Positions 1 through 8,038 are shown, counted from the first letter of the stretch. The stretch is 13,941 bases of DNA from DASPXY01 sp038227745 (GCA_038227745.1 JBBRPS010000191.1:1-13941); one strand, 5' to 3'. Translations and numbers: made by a program. Notes: generated from the letters alone by a model not told the origin.

Positions 1-2694
1 CGTGGACGACGCCTTGTCGGTGCTGATGGTGGCCGAGCCGGAGCTGCCGGTGTGGTTGGCGTCGCCGGCGTAGGTGCCGATCACCGTGTACGTCCCGGCG
101 TCGATCTGGTCGCCCGTGTAGCTCAACACCGCGTTGCCAGTGACCACACCATCCCCGCTCACCATGGCCGACCCGCCGGTGTGGGTGCTGCCGTCGTAGG
201 TGAACGCATCGCCGATCACGCCGGTCGTGGACGTCGCCTTGTCGATCTGGATGGGGGCCATCCCGGACGCGGCGTTGTAGTTGGCATTGCCGGCGAACGA
301 CCAGGCGGTCGCGTAGGTGCCGGCGTCGGTCTGGGCCACCCCCAGGCTCAACAGCCCGGACAGATCCACCCCACCCACGCCCGTGGCGGTCACGGTCAAC
401 CCGTGCGCCACTCCATCGTACATCCCCGCGTAGGGGCTGACGACGATGGTAGCGTCCACTTTGACGATGCCCGGTGCCTGGAAGACCGCTTGGAACTCCC
501 CCTGGCTGACCACACGATTGAACACTTGGACTTCGTCGAGAGAACTCGGTATGAACTGATTGGCGGGGTCGCCCTGGAAGTTCCCATTGCCGAAAGCTGC
601 CGTGGTAGAATTCTGGATCGAGGTCGTAAGGGTACTCTCCGTGAGCGTGGGGAAGATCTCATTCCCATCCACGTAGACGTGAATCCCGCCGACCTGGGAA
701 CTACCGTCATAGCTCATGGCGTAGTGGTGCCAGCCGCTGACATCTACGCCGACAGGCCCACGCCAGAAAATGCGGTTGGTGTTATTCACACCTTGCAAAT
801 AGATGTCAATGTTCCCAAGCCCGGGCCTCAGGGCCATCCCGTAAGCCGGGGACGCGCCAGTATGAAAGATCCCCTTCTCGAAGATGGACACGGCGCTATC
901 TGGGGCGGCCCCTGCCGGATCACTTGTCTTAACCCAAGCGGCGATGGAGAACGGCTGATCTCTCTCGAAATTGAGAGAATGATTGTCGGGAATGCTTACC
1001 TTACTGAAAGGTTGGAGGAAGCTGAAGGCCTGCCCCACCATTCCCTCACCGAAGGTCACGCCGGTTCCCAGCGTTCCTGAAGTCTGCGCAACTATATCGT
1101 TGGCGTTCCCGTTGCCGGGCAGCCAGGCGACCAGCCCCGGCGGGGGCGCGACCCCGACCACGTTGATCGTGACCGTGGCCGTGGCCGTCAGCGCGCCGTC
1201 GCCGACGCGCACTGTGACAGTATACGTCGCTGGGCCGACCGCGGGCGTGAACGTGAATAGCCCGGTCGATGGGTCGATGCCCGCACCTGCCGGGGCACCG
1301 GGGTCCAGACTGTAAATGAGGCCATCTCCATCCGGGTCCGTGCCGTGCGCGGCAAAAGAGAGGGTCGAGCCAACGTCAACCGTCTTGTCGCCGATGGCGT
1401 CCAGGACCGGCGGTCGATTGGACAGAGCGGAGTACAGGACGTACGCCACATCCGAGCCGCCGCTCCCGAAGCTATTCGTTGTCCCCACGATGTGGATCGC
1501 TGCCGGTGTCGCCACAATGCCCTGGAAGCTATCGTCCGCCGCGCCGCCCCACAGGGTGGTGGCCAGGAGGGTGCCGGTGGCGGGATCGATTTCCAGGACC
1601 ACGCCATCCGAACCGCCGGCCGTGCCGCCCCTGGTCGAGCCGGCAGCATACAGCCGGCCGTTGAGCAGGGTAACGCCGTTGAGGATGTCGTCGGCTCCGC
1701 TACGGTCGTACGTCTGCGACCATACGCGGCTGCCGGCGGCGTCCCATTTCTCGACGAGGAAATTAGCATTCGGCCCGGAGGTCTGGCCCACGGAATACAG
1801 AGAACCCGTGCCGGCGTCCACCGTCAGGCCGTTGAACACACCGAGGGTGGAAGTGTGGGACCAGAGGAGCGTCCCAGTCGGGTCGTACTTCTTCAGGTAC
1901 GTCTGGGTGGTCCCGGAGCCGTTTTTACGGCCCGCGACGTACACGTTGCCGCCGGAAGCGGCGATGGCCAGCCCGTTGCTGTCGGGGGAACTTCCGGCCG
2001 GGTCTGTCTGTGTCCACAGCACATTGCCGGCCGCGTCGAGCTTCGAGACGTAAAGAAGGCGGCTGTTACCCGTGTCTTGTGCGTACCCCGTAGCGTAGAG
2101 GACCAGCTGCCCGGCCTCGGTCGTGACGGTCACCGCATTCAACCCCTCAATGCCGCCGTAGGGGAACGCGCCCGGAGTGCCTGGGGCCTGCCGCACCCAG
2201 GTGCTGGTGCCCCCGGCCGCCGAGAAGCTCGCGATGATTCCTTTATGCTCCTTGCCCCCGACGATGTCGGTGGTCTGTGAATCGCTGTATCCGGCGGCGT
2301 AAACCGCCGTGGGGGTAGCTGCCACGCCATCAAAAGAGTCTTCGCCGGCCGCTCCGGGCCAGGACTGGTTCCAGACCGGTAAAGGGGCGCCGAGGCTGTG
2401 GGGCACGCTGTACTTGGAAAGAAGGCCCTCGCCCCCATCGGTCGACTCGGCATGGCCCGAAGTGTAGACGCTGAAATTGGTCCCGGCGTCCACGACGGCG
2501 ATACCGGTGCCGATCTCATTGCCACTCCCTCCAGAGAACTGTTGACCGAGGAGTGTCAAACCGGACGGCTGAAGCCGGTCCTCGAGCGCCTCCAACCACA
2601 ACCGGGAGGAGGGCCGCCGGCGGGCCGTGGCGCGGCGCCGGGCGGTGAGGGGGGTGGATTTCCGATTCAGCCAGTTGAGCCAGTTGAAGAACAT
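1..2694 (-). CDS. Giant secreted multidomain protein (propeller repeats, Ig-like, LamG, MBG-like), C-terminus outside window
   Basis: The frame is open from an ATG at 2694 to the window edge (898 codons, no stop), so the protein is partial at its C-terminus. The start is supported by GGGAG 8 nt upstream. Residues 34-45 read LEALEDRLQPSG, behind a basic N-terminus (MFFNWLNWLNRKS); this LEALEDRL motif is typical of large planctomycete extracellular proteins and probably directs export. Residues about 50-425 form repeated blocks with GLTV, LYAAG, D-ATG-LLW and GG-D patterns, like SBBP/beta-propeller repeats. Residues about 426-514 are a cadherin/He_PIG-like Ig module (NRPPVLDAIGDKTV, DPDGDGLIYSL). 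Residues about 520-738 are a LamG/concanavalin-like domain (GLVAWLPGNGNANDI to LDEVQVFNRVVSQGEF). From about 745 to the edge there are two MBG-like Ig repeats (YDG, DAGTY, FAGNANY / YAGDANH). The role is probably cell-surface adhesion or glycan binding (inference). Domain order is clear; the exact function is unknown. Confidence 0.88.
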   Translation of the reverse strand, partial: MFFNWLNWLNRKSTPLTARRRATARRRPSSRLWLEALEDRLQPSGLTLLGQQFSGGSGNEIGTGIAVVDAGTNFSVYTSGHAESTDGGEGLLSKYSVPHSLGAPLPVWNQSWPGAAGEDSFDGVAATPTAVYAAGYSDSQTTDIVGGKEHKGIIASFSAAGGTSTWVRQAPGTPGAFPYGGIEGLNAVTVTTEAGQLVLYATGYAQDTGNSRLLYVSKLDAAGNVLWTQTDPAGSSPDSNGLAIAASGGNVYVAGRKNGSGTTQTYLKKYDPTGTLLWSHTSTLGVFNGLTVDAGTGSLYSVGQTSGPNANFLVEKWDAAGSRVWSQTYDRSGADDILNGVTLLNGRLYAAGSTRGGTAGGSDGVVLEIDPATGTLLATTLWGGAADDSFQGIVATPAAIHIVGTTNSFGSGGSDVAYVLYSALSNRPPVLDAIGDKTVDVGSTLSFAAHGTDPDGDGLIYSLDPGAPAGAGIDPSTGLFTFTPAVGPATYTVTVRVGDGALTATATVTINVVGVAPPPGLVAWLPGNGNANDIVAQTSGTLGTGVTFGEGMVGQAFSFLQPFSKVSIPDNHSLNFERDQPFSIAAWVKTSDPAGAAPDSAVSIFEKGIFHTGASPAYGMALRPGLGNIDIYLQGVNNTNRIFWRGPVGVDVSGWHHYAMSYDGSSQVGGIHVYVDGNEIFPTLTESTLTTSIQNSTTAAFGNGNFQGDPANQFIPSSLDEVQVFNRVVSQGEFQAVFQAPGIVKVDATIVVSPYAGMYDGVAHGLTVTATGVGGVDLSGLLSLGVAQTDAGTYATAWSFAGNANYNAASGMAPIQIDKATSTTGVIGDAFTYDGSTHTGGSAMVSGDGVVTGNAVLSYTGDQIDAGTYTVIGTYAGDANHTGSSGSATISTDKASST

Positions 2695-2837
2695 GCGCGT
2701 ATCTCCCGGAAAAATGGTCGGACGATACCTATCGCCCGAAGAGGGTTAATTCACAGACGACGAGGGACAGGGGCTGGTCTTTCGATTCGTCACCCCCGCA
2801 AGCCTGCCACGAAAAAAATGCGCCGACGGGCTTCTGG
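2695..2837. other. Intergenic stretch upstream of the secreted giant protein
   Basis: No gene is supported here. On the minus strand it carries the ribosome binding site GGGAG for the gene starting at 2694. Further upstream lies a short palindrome CGATAGGTATCG (about 2721-2732), which could be a small operator but may be chance. A possible minus-strand TTAACC/TATCGT pair with a 16-nt spacer is too weak to call a promoter. Confidence 0.4.
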
Positions 2838-2943
2838 TGGTGGGCCAAGAATGTTGCCAACCCCGATTTTTCCTGAGTTTTTCGATGGCGCGGTGCGCAA
2901 AAATCCAGGGAAAACGGCACTTGGCAACATTCCTGGCCCACCA
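2838..2943. repeat. 106-bp imperfect palindrome, candidate MITE/REP-like element
   Basis: The outer arms, 2838-2860 (TGGTGGGCCAAGAATGTTGC then CAA) and 2921-2943, are inverted copies matching at 22 of 23 positions. Inside, 2861-2890 and 2891-2920 still pair at about half of positions, including a T-rich/A-rich block (GTTTTT / AAAAAT). The whole structure is symmetric about 2890. Because of the symmetry, both strands encode a short peptide starting MVGQECCQ, which I treat as an artefact. The right end lies one base from the stop codon of the gene at 2945. No clear target-site duplication is visible. It could be a non-autonomous mobile element, a REP-type repeat, or an oversized transcription terminator for the neighbouring gene. 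Confidence 0.7.
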
Positions 2944-2944
2944 T

Positions 2945-3301
2945 CTAGATGCCGGACTCCGAGTCATTCGCGTTGGAATGGTTCGTCTGCTTGAACCGCT
3001 TCGGCTTCGCAGTGGAATCGACCTCCAGGGTGTACTTGACAGTCTTCTTCTTCCCCTCGATGTACCCGGTCACTTCGAGCATTCTGCCCTTGATGGAGAG
3101 TTTGTGTTCCCTGCTGACGAGCAGCGCGTCTTTCTCCCGACCGGTGTAGACGCTGTAGGATTGATCGAGGGTCCACTCTCCGTCCAGAGCCGCCTCGTTC
3201 TTGGCGTTGGGGGTGGAACCCTTGTCCTGCCCGATGATCGACGCGGGCGGGACAGCCGCCAACCCGATCATCGTGGTCAAGAACAGCAACCGTTTCGACA
3301 T
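2945..3301 (-). CDS. Small secreted protein, TIGR03067-like, probably truncated at its C-terminus
   Basis: 118 residues. I chose the ATG at 3301 because AGGAG lies about 7 nt upstream and the product then begins with a good signal peptide (MSKRLLFLTTMIGLAAVPPA). An in-frame start 16 codons further upstream would spoil that signal. The mature part has LDGEWTL, a middle strand KLSIKGRMLEVTGY, and TLEVDSTAKPKRFKQTN. These resemble the N-terminal half of the planctomycete TIGR03067 domain (typically LQGTW, then a GT-KLDPTKKPK-type strand). The usual second half of that domain is not visible, and the frame ends SESGI-stop at the edge of the 2838-2943 palindrome, so an insertion or rearrangement may have shortened it. 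Function unknown; exported, by inference periplasmic. Confidence 0.72.
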   Translation of the reverse strand: MSKRLLFLTTMIGLAAVPPASIIGQDKGSTPNAKNEAALDGEWTLDQSYSVYTGREKDALLVSREHKLSIKGRMLEVTGYIEGKKKTVKYTLEVDSTAKPKRFKQTNHSNANDSESGI

Positions 3302-3450
3302 ACGAAAGCTCCTCGTGTGCACCATAGAACACCCAGAAGGCCGCCGCACAACGCGCCAACTGGTTGCAAGCCTCTGCCGGTCGGGTAAGACCAGCTCTCG
3401 CCGAACTCATTAAGACAGACTGAATGCACGGCCACGGGGCTCCGTTCCGC

Positions 3451-6400
3451 CTACGGCGCGCGGAGCTTCTCCTCAAAGGCCCTGATCTCCTTCCGCAGGG
3501 CGGCCAGGTCGGCCACCATGACGGTGCCGTTCCGGCTCCCCCAGGCGAGGTGACCGCCGTCGTGGCTGAAGCAGGGCTGCTCCCCACCGGCGAAGTCGAG
3601 CCACGTTTCTTTGCCCGGCCAGGTGCGCAGCGAGAGCGACGACACCCCTTGGCCCTCGTCGTGAGAGATAACGTACACGAGCCAACGACCGTCCGGCGAC
3701 ACGGCCCAGGGACGAGCCGAAACCGGCTCCGGGGGTCCGCCGCCGGTCAGATCGTGGCGGTGGAACGCCTCGTCCGCGTCCGCGACCCACAAGTGACGGC
3801 CGTCGGAGCTGAGGAAGGCCCGCAGTTCGTGATGAGGTTTCGCGGCCGGTCGCGGCACTTTCGCGACCAGCCGGCCCGTGGCGACCGCGCGGACCTCGAC
3901 TCGACGTTTCTCGGGCCGCGAGCGCGGCCCTGTCCACCAGGAATACTTCCCGTCCGGGGTCAGCCCGCTGTAGAGGAACTTCCGCCCGTCGGCCACTTCA
4001 CTCGCCCGAACGACCCGCAGGAGGCTGGGACCTTTGCCGGCCGTCAGCTCATACGCCACGGTCCGCACCGTCCCTGCCGGCTCATCCTCTTCCCGGACGA
4101 GCAAGAACTTGCCGCCGGCGTCACAAGTCATCCGCTCGAAGCCCGATGGCAAGGACCAGGCACCCTTCGTCCGCCCCGCTTTCACATCGCGGACGAGCGC
4201 CCGGGGCTCCGGGCCACCACTGGCGTAGGCGAGCAGCCCGCCGTCATTGCTGAGGGCCACGGCGGCGTTCTCCGCGTAATACCCGCCGGCGGGCGCGTGA
4301 AAGCTATCGAGCGCTGCGGCTCTGGTTACGTCCCACACGCGGACATCAAACGCATTGTCCAGGGAAACCAGATGGCGGTTGTCTCTGCTCCAGGCCAGAT
4401 GCGCCAGCCGGGTCCGGTGGCCGCTGAACCGGCGAATGATTTCCGGCGCGAGCAGCTCGCAGAAGACCACGTTGACTGTGTCTCCCCCGGCGAAGCGCCG
4501 GCCATCGCGAGCGAACCCCCACGGGACAAATTCCCCTGTCAGGAGCTGCTCCCCCGTCACCACATCCCACATCCGCATTCCCTCTCCCCGGAGGCCCGCC
4601 AGCAGCCAGCGGCCTGCCGGGTCGAACACGACGCTCTCCACCCCCGCCGTGAACGCCAGGAAGCGGTGCGCCGGCACCCCGTCTTTCTCCCAGAGATGGA
4701 CGCTCCCGTCGCGCGTCCCCACGGCGAGCAGCGCGCTGTCCGGCGACCAGGCCAGCGCCTCGACCGCGCTCTGGTGGGTGGCAAATTCGCGCGTGCTCCC
4801 TTCCCCCCTCAGGTGCAGGACCACCCGGCCGTCCCCATCACCGACGGCCAGGAGGCGGGCGTCCGCGCTGAAGGCCGCCGCGGTGAACCGCCTCGGTTTC
4901 GCCGTGAGCTTCCGCTGCTCCTTCTCCTGGAGCCCCGGCAACGACAGCGCCTGCACCAACCCGTCGGCGCGGCACGCCCACAGCGTCTTGCCTGCGAGGT
5001 CGAACGACACGCCCAGGACACGGCTCGTGTCGGCCGGCTGCCACTGCCCCCTCATCCGGGTCACGGCCGGATCCCAGATTTGCAGCCCGCCGTGTGCGGG
5101 GGCGCAAGCCAGGTACTGACCGTCCGGGCTATACACCACGAGGGGCCGCGGTTTCGTCGCGTCCACGCTCTTGGGAACCTGGAGCGGCTTGCCCCGTTCC
5201 AAGTAGAGCAGCGGGTCCGCGCCGACGACCATCTTGTCGCCGTCGGGGTGGAGGGCGGCCGACCAGCTCCACTGGAAGACATGCGGTAATTTAGGGTCCG
5301 CCTGGAGCACCTTCAGGTCCGGCATCCCCAGGGCGGCGGCGAAAGCCGAGCGCGCTTCGAGGTCCAGTTGCTCCGTCCGCGGGCCGGCCACGATCTCCTT
5401 GCGGTGTGGCGCGATCCCGAGCAGGATTTTCTGCGTTTCGAGCCGCCGACCCTGCGTGGGTTGCTGCACGCGGCGGCGGGCGGCTTCGAGCAGGGCCATT
5501 ACCCTGGCTTCATTGGCCGTCCGCGCCTCATGGATCCTGCGCACGTGGGCGTCCCACAACAGCGCCCCCAGGACAGTGCCGACGGCGCCCACCAGGACCA
5601 CCGCCGCAAGGGCGATCCGCGCGGCCATCCGGTTTCGGCTGGCCCAGCGCCGCACCCGCTCGGTCAGCCCCGGCCGCCGGGCCAGGACCGGCCGGTCGTC
5701 CAGGAAGCGGCGCAGGTCTTCCGCCATCTCCTGCGCGGTCGCGTAGCGACGATTCGGCTCCTTCGCCAGCGCCTTGAGCACCACGGTTTCCAGCTCCACG
5801 GGGATGGTCTTGTTGAGGCTCCGCGGCGACGCCGGCTCCTCGGCGGCGATCCGGTTCAGGATCTCCTGCCGGTCCTTCCCATCGACCGCGTACCGCAGGG
5901 TCAGCAGCTCATACAGGGTGGCGCCCAGGGCGTAGATGTCCGTCCGGTGGTCCACCAGCCCGTGCCGGGCGCGTGCCTGCTCGGGGCTCATGTAGCGCAG
6001 CGTCCCGAGCACGTCCCCAGTCAAGGTCAGGCCGGTATCCGCGCCCAGGCGGGCCAGCCCGAAATCGGCCACCCACAGACTGCCCTGCCCGTCGAGCAGC
6101 AAGTTCCCCGGCTTGACGTCCCGGTGGACGATGCCCAGACTGTGGGCGTGCTCTAGCGCCTCAGCCGCCTGGATGCCCAGCTCGACGACTGTGCGGCAGT
6201 ACCCACCGTCTCCCCAGGACAGCCGGGACAGCGCCTGCCCCGGCGCGTCAACGACAGTCTCCGGCGCCTTGCGCGGGGGGACTGCCGGCGCCGTCCCCGC
6301 AGGCCGGTCCGAGGGGAGGGCGGCCGGGTCGTCACGTGCGGAGGCATGCCCGTCCGCCGCGCCGGCCTGCCGGGCCAGCCGGCGGACCAGTTCGGCGAGA

Positions 6401-6969
6401 CTCTGTCCCTCGATCAACTGCATGGCGTAGTAGTGGACGCCGCCCTCGCAGCCGACGGCAATGACCGGGACGATGTGCGGGTGGTGTAACTGGGCCGCCA
6501 GGTGCGCCTCGTTCTTGAACCGCTGTAGTTGCCGGGAATCCATGGTCCCCGCGGACGGCAAGATCTTCAGGGCGACCCGCCGCCGCAGCGAGACCTGCTC
6601 GGCCTCGTAGACGATACCCATGCCGCCGCGGCCGATCTCGCGGAGGATGCGGAAGTCGCCCAGCTGGGCGGCGGGCTGAAATCTCTCCCCGGGCGGGACG
6701 GGGCGAGGGATGTCGGCGGTCCTGCCCAGGTCCGAGGCCGCCCGGTGGACGATCTCCAGGCCGTCCAGGCCTTCCGCCAGGGAATCGCCCAGGTCCGCAT
6801 GGCCGGCCAGGAACGCTTCCCGGTCCGGCCGTGCCCCCGCTTCGAGCAGGGCCCGGTATTCCTCCAGGGCATTCGCCAGGCGCGTGTCCTCCGCCTTCAG
6901 CGCGAGCCCATCTGCGGCCCCGGAAAGCCCCCCGGCGTGCGAGGCCAGGCCGTCCTCATTCGGTCTCAT
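3451..6969 (-). CDS. Membrane Ser/Thr protein kinase with C-terminal WD40 repeats
   Basis: 1172 residues. Residues 1-100 are an Ala/Glu-rich N-terminal region seen in many planctomycete kinases. The kinase domain spans about 105-425: glycine loop GRGGMG (113-118), ATP lysine K135 in VALKI, helix-C glutamate E154, catalytic HRDVKPGN (282-289), DFG (302-304) and activation-loop GTLRYMSPEQA (332-342). All catalytic residues are intact. A Gly/Pro/Ala-rich insert of about 60 residues (196-258) interrupts the domain before the catalytic loop. One membrane helix lies at about 451-472, followed by a region likely to be coiled (475-510). From about 545 to the end there are many WD40-type blades (AWSPDSALLAVGTRDGSVHLW). 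The layout suggests a cytoplasmic kinase with a propeller on the far side of the membrane or in a protein-rich compartment. The start overlaps the upstream sigma factor gene by 14 nt, implying co-transcription and coupled translation. Substrate unknown; the sigma factor is an obvious candidate. Confidence 0.95.
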   Translation of the reverse strand: MRPNEDGLASHAGGLSGAADGLALKAEDTRLANALEEYRALLEAGARPDREAFLAGHADLGDSLAEGLDGLEIVHRAASDLGRTADIPRPVPPGERFQPAAQLGDFRILREIGRGGMGIVYEAEQVSLRRRVALKILPSAGTMDSRQLQRFKNEAHLAAQLHHPHIVPVIAVGCEGGVHYYAMQLIEGQSLAELVRRLARQAGAADGHASARDDPAALPSDRPAGTAPAVPPRKAPETVVDAPGQALSRLSWGDGGYCRTVVELGIQAAEALEHAHSLGIVHRDVKPGNLLLDGQGSLWVADFGLARLGADTGLTLTGDVLGTLRYMSPEQARARHGLVDHRTDIYALGATLYELLTLRYAVDGKDRQEILNRIAAEEPASPRSLNKTIPVELETVVLKALAKEPNRRYATAQEMAEDLRRFLDDRPVLARRPGLTERVRRWASRNRMAARIALAAVVLVGAVGTVLGALLWDAHVRRIHEARTANEARVMALLEAARRRVQQPTQGRRLETQKILLGIAPHRKEIVAGPRTEQLDLEARSAFAAALGMPDLKVLQADPKLPHVFQWSWSAALHPDGDKMVVGADPLLYLERGKPLQVPKSVDATKPRPLVVYSPDGQYLACAPAHGGLQIWDPAVTRMRGQWQPADTSRVLGVSFDLAGKTLWACRADGLVQALSLPGLQEKEQRKLTAKPRRFTAAAFSADARLLAVGDGDGRVVLHLRGEGSTREFATHQSAVEALAWSPDSALLAVGTRDGSVHLWEKDGVPAHRFLAFTAGVESVVFDPAGRWLLAGLRGEGMRMWDVVTGEQLLTGEFVPWGFARDGRRFAGGDTVNVVFCELLAPEIIRRFSGHRTRLAHLAWSRDNRHLVSLDNAFDVRVWDVTRAAALDSFHAPAGGYYAENAAVALSNDGGLLAYASGGPEPRALVRDVKAGRTKGAWSLPSGFERMTCDAGGKFLLVREEDEPAGTVRTVAYELTAGKGPSLLRVVRASEVADGRKFLYSGLTPDGKYSWWTGPRSRPEKRRVEVRAVATGRLVAKVPRPAAKPHHELRAFLSSDGRHLWVADADEAFHRHDLTGGGPPEPVSARPWAVSPDGRWLVYVISHDEGQGVSSLSLRTWPGKETWLDFAGGEQPCFSHDGGHLAWGSRNGTVMVADLAALRKEIRAFEEKLRAP

Positions 6970-7579
6970 GGCTTTCCCCCAGTGAGCGGCGTAACTTTCC
7001 CAGGGCGCGGGCCCAGAGGTTCTTGACGCTGTGGACCGTCCGGCCCATCCGGAGGGCGACCTCCGGGAACTTCAGGCCCTCCAGGTGGGACAGGATGATC
7101 ACTTCGCGGTAGTCGTCCGGCAGTCGGTCCAGCGCCTCGGTCAGGAGTACGCCCTGCTCCCGCAGGGCCGCCTCCTCGCTGGGCGAACTTTGCTGGGCCA
7201 CCAGCCCCCGCTCCAGCGCCCGCGACGACTCGTCCAGGTCGGCGGCCAATTCCTGCTCCATCCGCACGTCGCGCTGCTTCGTGCCGAGGTAGCGCCGGAC
7301 AAGGTTCGCCAGGCTCCCGGCCAGGATCTGCCGCAGCCAGCTGACCAGTTCCGCCTCAGTCGTGCCGCGGAACTGATCGAAGTGACGGACCGCCTCCTGG
7401 AAGGCCTCCTGGATCAAGTCCGAGTCGTCCACCTTGCGCTGTAGGCGCCGGCCGATCTGCACTCGCGCCAGGAGGGTCAAATAACTGCGGTAGCGCTCCA
7501 GCAGTTCGCCGAGGGCCTGGCTATTGCCCGACCGGGCCTGGGCGAGAAGCTGCACGGGGTCTTGGGTGCCGCGGCTCAT
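6956..7579 (-). CDS. ECF RNA polymerase sigma-70 factor, planctomycete subfamily
   Basis: 207 residues from the ATG at 7579, which has GGAAGAG about 8 nt upstream. The frame stays open much further upstream to 7867, but that stretch is not sigma-like. Region 2 lies at about 24-98, with LLERYRSYLTLLARVQIGRR, DDSDLIQEAFQEAVRHFDQF and TEAELVSWLRQILAGSLANL; this pattern matches the Planctomycetaceae-specific sigma-70 subfamily (TIGR02984-like). Region 4 lies at about 145-198, with LPDDYREVIILSHLEGLKFPEVA and a helix-turn-helix VALRMGRTVHSVKNLWARAL. There is no anti-sigma factor gene next to it; the downstream overlapping gene is a membrane Ser/Thr kinase, so control by phosphorylation or by the kinase protein itself is a reasonable inference. 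Confidence 0.93.
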   Translation of the reverse strand: MSRGTQDPVQLLAQARSGNSQALGELLERYRSYLTLLARVQIGRRLQRKVDDSDLIQEAFQEAVRHFDQFRGTTEAELVSWLRQILAGSLANLVRRYLGTKQRDVRMEQELAADLDESSRALERGLVAQQSSPSEEAALREQGVLLTEALDRLPDDYREVIILSHLEGLKFPEVALRMGRTVHSVKNLWARALGKLRRSLGESHETE

Positions 7580-7743
7580 AATGAATCTCTTCCAGAGTGG
7601 TAACGGAATTCTCCCAATCGCGCCGCTCGGAAGCCAGTTTTTTCCACCTGGACATCGCGAAAGAGACGGAGAGCATGAACAACTGAACGAAACGGGCCGG
7701 GCTCGCACCCCTAGTTGCGCCGCTCGCCGCCCGGTCACGGCGC

Positions 7744-7775
7744 CTCGGGCCCTATGGACGAACCCAGGGCCCGAG
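7744..7775. repeat. Perfect 10-bp inverted repeat (hairpin)
   Basis: CTCGGGCCCT (7744-7753) is exactly complementary to AGGGCCCGAG (7766-7775), with a 12-nt spacer. No T-run follows on either strand, so it is not a standard intrinsic terminator. It could be an operator-like site or an mRNA leader structure. Confidence 0.6.
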
Positions 7776-7818
7776 CCCACAATTACCTCAACGCCGCCGG
7801 CGCGCAGCCCGGGTTGTT

Positions 7819-7836
7819 GACGGACTTCGGTCCGTC
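7819..7836. repeat. Stable UUCG-tetraloop hairpin
   Basis: GACGGAC (7819-7825), loop TTCG (7826-7829), GTCCGTC (7830-7836). A cUUCGg loop on a perfect 7-bp GC-rich stem is among the most stable RNA hairpins, and a loop of this kind is common in terminators and structured RNAs. It is followed by CCCG rather than T-residues, so a terminator role on the plus strand is doubtful. Confidence 0.6.
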
Positions 7837-7921
7837 CCCGAGGCTGGACCACAAACGGATCATCCACTGACGATCCGCTTCCTTCCGTCTTCTTTCCGTG
7901 TGTTCCGTGGCCTCCCCGCTC

Positions 7922-8038
7922 ATGAGGATAACCGACCTACGTCTCACCGGCCTGTCCGGCGCCAGCCTCGAAGGCGGCTGGGCCGAGGAACTCAAGCCCG
8001 AACCGCTAGCCGTGGGCCTCACCCGGAGCCTGCCATGA
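7922..8038 (+). pseudogene. 38-codon ORF resembling the N-terminus of a mandelate racemase/enolase-superfamily enzyme
   Basis: The ORF starts ATG AGG ATA ACC GAC and encodes MRITDLRLTGLSGASLEGGW, then AEELKPEPLAVGLTRSLP and stop. The first 27 or so residues look like the first beta strands of MR/MLE-type sugar-acid dehydratases (M-ITD-RLTGL-G-GGW-ELKPE), judged from memory of the family. The expected continuation (HTLVEV-TDEGLVG) is absent. Its TGA overlaps the ATG of the next gene as ATGA (8035-8038). Either it is a decayed remnant of a dehydratase gene joined to the next gene by deletion, or a short leader peptide translationally coupled to it. The family resemblance is moderate and rests on few residues. 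Confidence 0.42.

Larger units (their letters stand above)
7580..8034. other. Divergent intergenic region between the sigma factor and kelch-like genes
   Basis: About 455 bp with no full gene. It should contain promoters for both divergent units, but no convincing sigma70 consensus was found on either strand. It holds a 10-bp hairpin (7744-7775), a 7-bp UUCG-loop hairpin (7819-7836), a smaller inverted repeat CGGATC/GATCCG (about 7856-7878), and a pyrimidine-rich run TTCCTTCCGTCTTCTTTCCG (about 7879-7898) followed by TGTGTTCCGTGGCC. The latter resembles dispersed intergenic repeats of this phylum (recollection, not checked). Its right end carries the short ORF at 7922-8038. Confidence 0.6.

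Noticed and set aside
52..1080. 342-codon plus-strand frame, and the 1345-2280 plus frame
   Set aside because: Both are antisense to the secreted giant protein, whose minus frame is continuous and carries recognisable domains.
2729..3388. Short ORFs on both strands starting MVGQECCQ
   Set aside because: The matching N-termini come from the palindrome being read from both ends. The rest of each peptide has no family resemblance.
3439..3466. GCTCCG/CGGAGC inverted repeat at the kinase stop codon as a terminator
   Set aside because: The stem is short and interrupted and has no U-run on the minus strand; such GC pairs are expected by chance at this base composition.
3424..5289. 621-codon plus-strand open frame
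   Set aside because: It lies antisense inside the kinase/WD40 gene. Its Arg/Pro/His-rich product has no domain pattern and is a high-GC codon-bias shadow.
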